From JADGRF01 sp035274465 (GTDB taxonomy: Bacteria; Myxococcota_A; Polyangia; Polyangiales; JAFGIB01): a DNA stretch of 64,000 bases. Shown here in pieces: positions 52,008-58,993 of this stretch (its first letter is position 1; the number at the start of each line of letters is the position of its first letter). The position numbers and the translations under genes were made by a program. Under the pieces are notes generated by a model that worked only from the letters and a program-made list of their open reading frames with translations, was not told the origin of the DNA and ran no database searches. Location of the stretch: positions 5,399-69,398 of the forward strand of contig DATEOF010000477.1 in assembly GCA_035274465.1 (NCBI GenBank), read 5' to 3'.

Positions 52008-53582
52008 TCACCTCGGGATTGGCGCCGCTTGTGCTTCCTTCAGCGCTTCGTCGTAGTCGGCCTGCAGCAGGTGGCCAGCCGCGAGGCTGCGGTCGGCCGC
52101 GGCCTTGTACTTCGTGACGTAGTCGTCGTGCGTGGGGTACAGCATCTCGAGCCGTTGCGGCGAGAAGCGCGCGGCGGTTCCACCGAGTGAGCACGCCAGA
52201 CCTCCGGTGGGATCGGTCAGGCTTGGCGTGTTCGTGGTGGAATAGGTCGCGATCGGAACCTCGATCTCCGGCAGTCGCAGCCCGCCCACGACGTTGAGGT
52301 TGTCGTCGAAGCTCAGCCCTCCGAAGGCCGATCGCTCGAAGCGCGGAGCGGCCTGCGGTCTCTTGCCGTTGCGGACCCACTCGTGAAGCGCAGCGAACGC
52401 CGCGTTGTACGCGCGATGGGCTGGAAAGTCGTTCATCGAGTCGACGCAGCCGTAGACCGCCATGCTCACTTCCATCGCGACTTCTGCGCTGCGCGTCGTG
52501 GTGCGGCGAGCGCTGAGGGTCGCTCCCGCGATCATCCACTTGACGAGCATGGGGCCGTCGTCAGGCGTGGACGGCGCCTCGGACATCGTGAACAGCTCCA
52601 TGACAGGAACTCCGGGATCGCTGGTGCGCGGCTCGAGGCCGGAGTGGAGCATGAAGCCGTCGTAGACCCGATCCGTCGCCTGCACGTTGTCGATGTACGA
52701 GGCGAGCCGCAGCGCGGCCTGCAGGTTGCCGGTGGCGATCAACGCGTGCACCGGGTAACACGGGCCCAGCAGCTCGTTCGCGTGCGTCTTGAGCGCGACT
52801 CCAGCGCGCGAAAAGATCGCTTCCGCGAAGCTGTCGCCGGGGTGTTGGAGCTTCGCGTAGCGTTGCGAGTCGTAGCGTTTGAGGTGGTCGACGCCGAGCG
52901 ATTGCGCGGACACGGCGACGTAGCCGTGACCCTCGCGCATGAAGTATTCGCGCGAGGACGCCCATTCCATTGCCAGGTCGAGCTGACTCGAGACGTCGTA
53001 CCACTCGACGAACACCGTGCCGCTGAACCGCGCCGGGTCTTTCGGCTTGTACACGTTCATGCGCGTCGTGAAGGCGGGCGACGCGCCCGTGAGGAAGGAT
53101 TCCTGGTGCTCGTACGCGAATGCTTCCAGTCCGGCGAGCGCTGCGAACGGCTTGCCATTGCCCGCGTCGGCCGCGACGGACTCGATCACTGGCACCTCCA
53201 CCTTGCCGGGGTTTGCCCAATCGATCGGTGCGCAGGCCGGCGGCGTGGTGCCCGCGTCCGGTGTTGGGGCCGGTGCCTGGCTTCCCGCTACCGGCTGGGA
53301 CTCGGTTCCCGCCACGCTGCCGCCTCGACCCGCGCTCGGTCTGGGCGTGTCCCCGCCAGAGCCTGCATTCGATGGAGGGTGAGTAGAGACGGATCCAGCC
53401 GCTGCCGCGACTGTCCCTCCTGGTTGCGGACTGCCCGCGACGCTCGGGGCTCGTTTTCCGGCGGCAGACACCGAGCCGGCGGCAACAGGGAGCCCTTCCG
53501 GCGATTTGAGAGGTGAAGTGTCGAATGAACAACTCGATGCGAAGAGACTTGCCATGAACACAAGTGTGGTCGCATCGCGCAT
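52008..53582 (-). CDS. alpha/beta-hydrolase-domain lipoprotein
   Basis: A 524 aa secreted lipoprotein (signal ending A-S-S-C), with a Ser/Gly/Ala/Pro linker (about 25-110) and an alpha/beta hydrolase domain of the large Abhydrolase_10 type. Typical segments are VFVEWYDVSSQ, YVAVSAQSLGVDHLK and LIATGNLQAALRLASYI, where the nucleophile position seems to read G-N-L-Q rather than G-x-S-x-G, so activity is uncertain. The C-terminus includes PTHDDYVTKY. GAGG precedes the ATG. It is followed by the broken PHB-depolymerase-like gene. Confidence 0.78.
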   Translation of the reverse strand: MRDATTLVFMASLFASSCSFDTSPLKSPEGLPVAAGSVSAAGKRAPSVAGSPQPGGTVAAAAGSVSTHPPSNAGSGGDTPRPSAGRGGSVAGTESQPVAGSQAPAPTPDAGTTPPACAPIDWANPGKVEVPVIESVAADAGNGKPFAALAGLEAFAYEHQESFLTGASPAFTTRMNVYKPKDPARFSGTVFVEWYDVSSQLDLAMEWASSREYFMREGHGYVAVSAQSLGVDHLKRYDSQRYAKLQHPGDSFAEAIFSRAGVALKTHANELLGPCYPVHALIATGNLQAALRLASYIDNVQATDRVYDGFMLHSGLEPRTSDPGVPVMELFTMSEAPSTPDDGPMLVKWMIAGATLSARRTTTRSAEVAMEVSMAVYGCVDSMNDFPAHRAYNAAFAALHEWVRNGKRPQAAPRFERSAFGGLSFDDNLNVVGGLRLPEIEVPIATYSTTNTPSLTDPTGGLACSLGGTAARFSPQRLEMLYPTHDDYVTKYKAAADRSLAAGHLLQADYDEALKEAQAAPIPR

Positions 53583-53666
53583 GACAGAACCTCGTTGAGG
53601 TTGTCTGCCATGTGTCTCAGAGGAAGAATTTTATGAAACGTGACACAAACTGATCAGGCAGCGGGA

Positions 53667-54797
53667 CTACGGCGTGAGCGCAAAGCAATAGAAGCCGCCG
53701 TAGCCGCCGAATGATCCGACCGACATGCCGTCCGGCGCGGTGCGGTCATCGAGCGTGGCGCCCGCCGCACAGCCGCCTTCGTTCCAGACGCTGATCCAGT
53801 TCACACCGCTCCCTTGCCGCGGCCACGAGTGACCGACACGCGGACAGCCTTCAGGATCGGCTCGAGTCCAGTTCCAGCATGTGGCTTTCTCCGGCGTCCA
53901 TCCGCCGTCGCAGCTCGTCATGGTGCCGAAACCGCCTCCCGGCGGCCGGCCGCCGCCAGCGCCACCACCACCGGCCGGTCGACTGCCCATCGATCCTCCA
54001 GCGCCCCCGCTCGTCGGCATGTCCGCGCCGGGCGGCTGCGTGTAGAGCTTGCCGTCGATGCCGCTGCCGGTCAGCACTTGATGGTTGTCGACTTGACCCA
54101 TGCCGTCCGGATTGCGGTTCGGAATGCCGGACTCGTTCGGCAGGTCGTTGAGGATCGCAGGGTCCGCAGAGGTCGGACGATCGGCGAGCAGGTCGGCGAG
54201 CTTCGCGGCGACGACGCGCCCGGCGCGATCGTGCCAGGGACCCTGTCCGATGCGATCGATCGCATGTTCAGACGTCGTGCTGAGGAACGCGCGCCAGGTC
54301 TTGTTGCCCGCACATGGGCTCGAGCTGAGAGCGATCTTCCTGCAGAGCTCGTCCGCGCCCTTGATGCCACCCAAATTGCCACCGAAGCCCTTCGGGTTTC
54401 CGGACTCGCGCTGCAGCGCAGCAAAGCTGGTGAGGAAAAAGCTGAACGTCTTCTCCTCTTCGGTCGCGCAAGCGACGGTCGGTTTTTCCGCCGGCGCCAT
54501 CATGCCCGCACTACCACCCGAGGTGCCGCTCGCAGCTGCTCCGGCCCCCGCACCGGCCCCAGCCGTGGTCCCCGGGGCCGACGTGGTCCCCGCGGTCGTC
54601 GTGGTCGGAGCTGAGCCCATCCTGCCAGCTGTCGTACTCGGAGAGGTCTGCCCCGGCCCGCCCGCGCCGCCCGCAGCCGAGGGCTGCATGGGGCCGTCCA
54701 TGGGCCGCGAAGGGTTTTGCTTCGCGGGATCATCGGAACTGCAGGAAAAACAAGCGATCGCTGCGTGGATCGCGGCCATGACTCGGAGGCTCCGCAT
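53667..54797 (-). CDS. DUF1554-like lipoprotein with low-complexity linkers
   Basis: A 376 aa protein starting MRSLRVMAA, with a signal ending C-F-S-C. Residues about 25-110 are Thr/Ala/Gly-rich. Then comes a domain with FFLTSF, NLGGIKGADELC, and WRAFLSTT, which recalls DUF1554 (an endostatin-like fold seen in bacterial lipoproteins). A second Gly-rich insert (GGAGGSMG, GGGGAGGG) interrupts it before the last part with CWNWTRADPEGC. Surface binding is likely. The frame is open further upstream; the ATG at 54797 fits the signal peptide. Confidence 0.72.
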   Translation of the reverse strand: MRSLRVMAAIHAAIACFSCSSDDPAKQNPSRPMDGPMQPSAAGGAGGPGQTSPSTTAGRMGSAPTTTTAGTTSAPGTTAGAGAGAGAAASGTSGGSAGMMAPAEKPTVACATEEEKTFSFFLTSFAALQRESGNPKGFGGNLGGIKGADELCRKIALSSSPCAGNKTWRAFLSTTSEHAIDRIGQGPWHDRAGRVVAAKLADLLADRPTSADPAILNDLPNESGIPNRNPDGMGQVDNHQVLTGSGIDGKLYTQPPGADMPTSGGAGGSMGSRPAGGGGAGGGRPPGGGFGTMTSCDGGWTPEKATCWNWTRADPEGCPRVGHSWPRQGSGVNWISVWNEGGCAAGATLDDRTAPDGMSVGSFGGYGGFYCFALTP

Positions 54798-54878
54798 CGT
54801 CGCGCAGCGTACGATCTTCGCCCGCGTTTGCCACCAGGATGTCACATCGGGCTTCAGGCTCCAGGTTGGGAACACCGT

Positions 54879-55214
54879 TCAATTCGAGCGCGGCAATCGC
54901 CAAGTCACTCCGCCTCGGATCAACCACGCATCGGGCATGCGTTGGATCTGATCGCTGATGCTCTGGTCCTTCTCGTTGCGCGGCTCGAAGCGGCGGTAGA
55001 GGGTGTGGCCTCCGTAGATGCCAAACCAGATGCTGCTCCAGATGCGCACGTTGAGCTGCAAGCCGGCGCTGATGGTCGAGTACGCGATGTGGTCGATGCA
55101 AGCGCCGGGCAGCGGGATGACTTTGAAGTTCAGAAACGCTGGCAGGAAGGTCTCGAGCTGCAGCTGCGCCAGCGGCTTCCACTCGAGGTAGAGCGCGGGC
55201 AGCGGGAAGAGACG
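54879..55214 (-). pseudogene. outer-membrane barrel-like protein, 5' half missing
   Basis: The last ~110 codons of a gene. From RLFPLPALYLEW on, alternating strands rich in aromatics (YLEWKPLAQLQLETFLPAFLN, IWFGIYGGHTLYRRF) suggest the end of a membrane barrel. To the right of about 55214 the frame continues but reads as antisense of the adjacent TetR piece, so the natural N-terminus is gone. See the finding on the facing truncations. Confidence 0.5.
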
Positions 55215-55646
55215 ATCCGTCACCTGGTGGCGGACGCGAACGCCTACCTCGACAAGCTCGCAAAGGACCCCACGCAAGCCTTGCTCGACCTGTTCGAGTA
55301 CATGTTCGAAGGCGCGCTGCGCCTCCCGTACGTCAGCAAAGCGCACCTGCACGCTGCCTTCAACGAGGACGACTACAGCGGCCCGTTTCCCAGCTCGTTC
55401 GCGCCGGTCATGCTGCGCATCCGCGACGCGCTGCGCGAGCACGTGCCGGGCCTCGACGAGCAGACCGCCGGGCGCCGCACCGTGCTCGCCATGTCGTCGA
55501 TCTTGTTCCCCGCCTGCTTCGCCGAGCTCTACCGCCCACTGCGCAGCCTGGACAGCGCGCGCGACCGCAGGGCCTACCTCGAGGAGATCATCCAGCAGCT
55601 GTTAGCTGCAGCGCCGCAGCGATCCACACGCCGAAAGAAAGCCTGA
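55215..55646 (+). pseudogene. TetR-family regulator, DNA-binding half missing
   Basis: The C-terminal ligand-binding half of a TetR-type regulator: ETIRHLVADANAYLDKL, TQALLDLFEYMFEGAL, then FAELYRPLRSLD and a basic tail. No helix-turn-helix is encoded upstream; the frame there reads as antisense of the truncated barrel gene. Without the DNA-binding domain or a start codon in context it cannot act as a regulator. Confidence 0.6.
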
Positions 55647-55737
55647 CACCTACACGGCACACGGTCTCGCACATCATCTCGATGGGCGTCATTTAGACCT
55701 CAAGTGTCGAGCCGATTCAGCTGTATACTGGTCCTAG

Positions 55738-56241
55738 ATGTCGGATGGACGTTTTGGAATCCGCACTGCAGTGCTGTTCAAATTCTCGTTTACTCTCGCG
55801 GCCTTGGGTGGCTGCGTCGAGCAGAGCACCGAGCCGATGGTAGCCGACGCAGGCGCGCCGGACAGCGGCTCCAAGGTGCTCTACGACTCGGCGCTCGAAC
55901 CCGGCGCGTGGGATGACATGAGCATCGAACAGCGCGCGCAGTTCATGCGTGAGCTCGTGCTGCCCACCGTGGCGCCGATGTTTCACGACTTCGATGCGCA
56001 GCGCTTCGCAGCCGTCAGCTGCAAGACCTGCCACGGCAGTGGCGCGCAGACCCGCGACTTCGCGATGCCGAGCCCGGACGTGCCGGCCCTGAACAGCGAA
56101 GTGCTCAAGAACCCCGGCGAAGAGTTGAAGCCGATCATGGAGTTCATGCGCAACGTGCTCAAGCCGACCGTGAGCAACCTGCTGGGCAAGCGCGACAACG
56201 CGGCACTCAAGTGCGGCGCGTGCCACACCAGCAAGTCCTGA
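55738..56241 (+). CDS. di-heme c-type cytochrome-like lipoprotein
   Basis: A 167 aa protein. An N-terminal signal with A-L-G-G-C gives a lipid anchor. Two heme-binding motifs occur: CKTCH near residue 98 and CGACH near 161, five residues from the end. The segment between has the Met-containing RDFAMPSPDVP that could supply an axial ligand. By motif it is a periplasmic electron carrier or heme-protein partner; no oxidase genes are nearby. The second motif so close to the terminus is unusual. Confidence 0.78.
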   Translation: MSDGRFGIRTAVLFKFSFTLAALGGCVEQSTEPMVADAGAPDSGSKVLYDSALEPGAWDDMSIEQRAQFMRELVLPTVAPMFHDFDAQRFAAVSCKTCHGSGAQTRDFAMPSPDVPALNSEVLKNPGEELKPIMEFMRNVLKPTVSNLLGKRDNAALKCGACHTSKS

Positions 56242-56252
56242 GCATGCCGCTG

Positions 56253-56297
56253 AGCAAGTCCCCTTGGGGACGCCGCGAAGCAAATCCCCTTGGGGGA
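56253..56297. terminator. tandem short hairpins between convergent genes
   Basis: An 18 bp unit (AGCAAGTCCCCTTGGGGA) occurs at 56253 and, with two changes, at 56279. Each copy can fold into a C-rich/G-rich stem with a TT loop (GTCCCC/GGGGAC). They fill the gap between two convergent 3' ends, so they may end transcription in both directions, although there is no T-tract. Confidence 0.4.
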
Positions 56298-56299
56298 CC

Positions 56300-56893
56300 C
56301 TACTTGATCGTGGTCGCAGGCGTCTTCGGAGCCGGTGCCTTGCTGGGCGCCGGCGACGCGGGCGCCTGAGCTGGGGTACCCGGTGAAGGCGCAGGCGCCG
56401 AAGTGCCCGGCGCGGGAGCCGGCGCAGCCCGCGGCCCAGGCTTTACCCCGGATTGCTGCAACGCCTGCATCAACTCCGGCATGTGCTGCTGCACGCGCTC
56501 CGCACCCAGCTGCGCGCCTTGCTGCATCAGCTTCGGCGTCTGGATCAACGCCTTCCGGCCCACCGGCGTCTTGTAGAACGCAAGCATCTGCTTGAACTCG
56601 GCCTCTGTGAAGGCCTGCATGTAGATCTTGACGAAGTCGGCCTCGAGCGACTTCCAGCTCATGTACTTGGACATGAACTGCTTGAACGTGTCCGTCAGCG
56701 GAGCCAGCGACGGATTCATCTGCAGCTGCGCCTTGAGCATGGTGTCGATGTTGGAATCCATCATCGCCTCCATGTCGGCCAACTTGAAGAACTCGAGGAT
56801 GGAGTTGCGATAGGACGCGTCGTCGGCAGCAGCGCGGTTCGACAGCGACAAGCAGATACAGCAGATCACCAGGAACGACGAGAGGATACGCAT
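56300..56893 (-). CDS. DUF2059 secreted protein
   Basis: A 197 aa protein with a signal peptide (MRILSSFLVICC...) and a helical DUF2059 domain (about 30-140, including the conserved FTEAEFKQMLAFYKTPVGRKA). A Pro/Ala/Ser-rich tail with repeats of P-A-P-G-T follows. No lipobox is clear. Family members are small periplasmic proteins of unknown function. The stop is 3 bases past the hairpin pair that separates it from the cytochrome gene. Confidence 0.88.
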   Translation of the reverse strand: MRILSSFLVICCICLSLSNRAAADDASYRNSILEFFKLADMEAMMDSNIDTMLKAQLQMNPSLAPLTDTFKQFMSKYMSWKSLEADFVKIYMQAFTEAEFKQMLAFYKTPVGRKALIQTPKLMQQGAQLGAERVQQHMPELMQALQQSGVKPGPRAAPAPAPGTSAPAPSPGTPAQAPASPAPSKAPAPKTPATTIK

Positions 56894-56964
56894 GAGCTCC
56901 CCCTTTCGGAGCTTCGCGACGATACGCGAAGTGCCCGGGCCGTGCGCAGAAAAATGCTTGATTG

Positions 56965-57070
56965 GGCTCCAGACTCCAGGCTGCAGGCTTCGGGTTCAGA
57001 TCGAGAATCGTCACTCCGTGACGCGCTGCAGTTTCTCTCCCCCGAAAACCGTAGCCTGGAGCCCGGAGCC
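56965..57070. repeat. imperfect inverted repeat flanking 70 bp
   Basis: GGCTCCAGACTCCAGGCT (56965-56982) faces AGCCTGGAGCCCGGAGCC (57053-57070); 16 of 18 positions pair. The element lies upstream of the DUF2059 gene and downstream of a gene relic, and could be a dispersed palindromic element. No target duplication is clear. Confidence 0.45.
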
Positions 57071-57075
57071 CGCGA

Positions 57076-57407
57076 TTAGATCGCTTCGTCAGCCAGTCGA
57101 ACATTCGCTGGCTCGCCACGGCCTGGGCGCCGTCCTGGCAGTGCAATTGCCCGGTGTCTTCCGCGCTGAACAACATGTACTCCTTCGGGCAGCGCAGCGC
57201 ATCGAACAGCGCCCGGGCCTGACCTTCGCTGAACGCCTCGGCGGTGCCGTCCATGACGAGCGTGTGGCAACGGATTGGCTCGACGACCTTCCTGTTGTCG
57301 AACTCGCGCAGCGCGCGAAGTAGCGCAGATGGCGTGCTCACACCGTGTTTGCTCATCGAGTCGCGCAGGTCCGGCATCGATGGGCCGCTGTATCGGGGCC
57401 TTTCCAC
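57076..57407 (-). pseudogene. alpha/beta hydrolase C-terminal fragment
   Basis: The frame contains PDLRDSMSKHG, then EPIRCHTLVMDG, GQARALFDALRCPKEYMLFS and LHCQDGAQAVASQRMFDWL, the C-terminal half of an alpha/beta hydrolase (including the acid-loop Asp and the His of the triad in LHC). The N-terminal half with the nucleophile is absent. At the 3' end the frame runs on, but one base added in CTGACG would restore a WLDEAI end and the TAA at 57076, so a late frameshift is likely too. Confidence 0.6.
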
Positions 57408-57459
57408 ACCGATCTCCGGGATGTTGCGCCGGGCGCACGCGAATTTCAGACTGCCGGCG

Positions 57460-57528
57460 TTGAAGCTCAGTCAAGTCGACTTGAACCTGCTCGTGGCGCT
57501 GGATGCGTTGTTGCGCGAGCGCAACGAG
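57460..57528 (+). pseudogene. LysR regulator N-terminal fragment
   Basis: KLSQVDLNLLVALDALLRER is the typical first helix of a LysR-type DNA-binding domain, from a TTG at 57460. After about 22 residues the similarity stops and the frame runs into unrelated sequence leading to the RCC1-repeat gene. It faces away from the truncated hydrolase, as a divergent regulator would. Confidence 0.5.
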
Positions 57529-57633
57529 TTAGCGAAGTCTGCCAGCTGCCGCTTCAAGCTGCAGCGCGGCACGGGTCTTGCTGATCGCGGGCTCGATGCA
57601 GACGATGGCACAACCTGGCATGGAGAGCAGCCG

Positions 57634-58989
57634 ATGAAGCCGCAGCGTGTCTTGTGGTTCGCGAGTTGTGCCCTCGCATGTCTGGCTTGCGGAGAGGCTC
57701 GCCGCCCCAATGCATCGGTCGCCGAAAAGGACGCGGGCGTGACCGCTCCAGTCGGAGACGACCGCGAGCTGGATCCGACTCCGACCACTCCGATCGTCAC
57801 GCCAGCCACGCCAGTCGATGCCGGGCCCGCTCCGGCCGCGGAGCCGACGCCCTCCTCGATCTGGCGTGGGCGCGCGCGCACCACCTGCGTCGATGGCAGG
57901 TGCACGTGCCCGACCCCGGACCAGCCCTGTGACGGCACCTGCGAATCGCTGGACGATGCCGGCACGGACACCTGCGCGCGAGGGCGCGAGGAGGTCCCCA
58001 GCGGCTGCGCGCCCTCGGGCTGTCCCGCCATCAGCGCGATCACCGCGGGCAGCCTCCACACCTGCATCCTGCTCGAAGACCACACGGTGATGTGCTGGGG
58101 CATGAACACGCTGGGCGAGAACAGTGTGACGGCTGCGAAGAAGACCCCGCCCGAGCTGGTCGAAGGCTTGAGCGACGTACGCATCTACGAGGCCGGCGAC
58201 ACACACACCTGCTTCGTCCGCTCGTCAGGCCCCGCGCAGTGCTTCGGCATCAACTACACGGGCGAGCTCGGGGACGGAACCAAGAACAGCAGCGCGACAC
58301 CTGTCGCGGTCAAGCTCGAAGGCAAGCCCATCGGCTTCGGCCTCGGCGACTCGCACAGCTGCGCACTGCTGAGCGACGGCAGCGTGCAGTGCTGGGGGAT
58401 GCTCGTGTACGTCGGCGAGGCTTCGACCACGCCCCAACCCGTGCCCGGCTTGCAAAACGTCAAGAGCATCTCCTCGCGCGCACGCCAGAATTGCGTGCTG
58501 CTGACCGACAAGACGGTCCAGTGCTGGAGCGTGATGCGCGTCGCACCACAGCCGGTCGAGAACCTCGACAACGTTGCGAGCGTCGCGACCGGCGAGTACC
58601 GGGCGTGCGCGCTCTTGCTCGACGGCACGGTCAAGTGCTGGCCCTCCGAAAAGCTTGTCGCGGCCACCGTGCCGGGCGTGCGCGACGCGACGTCCATCGC
58701 GAGCGGCAACGAGTCCACCTGCGTCGTCCTGCGCGATCGCACGGTCCAGTGCTGGGGCCAGAACCGTGCCGGCGAGCTCGGCGACGGCATCACGGCGGGT
58801 TCCGAGACGCCCGTCCGCGTGCCGGGGATCGAGGACGTGAAGCTGTTGGCTGCGGGTGGAGGGCACTTCTGTGCGGTGAAGCAGGACAATTCGGTACGCT
58901 GCTGGGGCGGCAACAACACCTATCAGCTGGGCAACGGCCGCACGGAGTACTCGAACCTTCCCGTCGCGGTGCTTTTTCCGCGAGACTGA
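57634..58989 (+). CDS. RCC1-repeat lipoprotein
   Basis: A 451 aa protein with a lipoprotein signal (ALACLAC), a Pro/Thr linker (about 40-85), a short cysteine-rich segment (TCVDGRCTCP), and seven or so RCC1-type blades from about 130 to the end. Each blade has the motif HTC/HSCAL-x-x-DG-x-V-x-CWG. Propellers of this kind bind protein partners; myxobacteria have many as surface lipoproteins. GGAGAG lies before the ATG. It is 4 bp before the GH67 gene, so probably co-transcribed with it. Confidence 0.88.
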   Translation: MKPQRVLWFASCALACLACGEARRPNASVAEKDAGVTAPVGDDRELDPTPTTPIVTPATPVDAGPAPAAEPTPSSIWRGRARTTCVDGRCTCPTPDQPCDGTCESLDDAGTDTCARGREEVPSGCAPSGCPAISAITAGSLHTCILLEDHTVMCWGMNTLGENSVTAAKKTPPELVEGLSDVRIYEAGDTHTCFVRSSGPAQCFGINYTGELGDGTKNSSATPVAVKLEGKPIGFGLGDSHSCALLSDGSVQCWGMLVYVGEASTTPQPVPGLQNVKSISSRARQNCVLLTDKTVQCWSVMRVAPQPVENLDNVASVATGEYRACALLLDGTVKCWPSEKLVAATVPGVRDATSIASGNESTCVVLRDRTVQCWGQNRAGELGDGITAGSETPVRVPGIEDVKLLAAGGGHFCAVKQDNSVRCWGGNNTYQLGNGRTEYSNLPVAVLFPRD

Positions 58990-58993
58990 AGCT

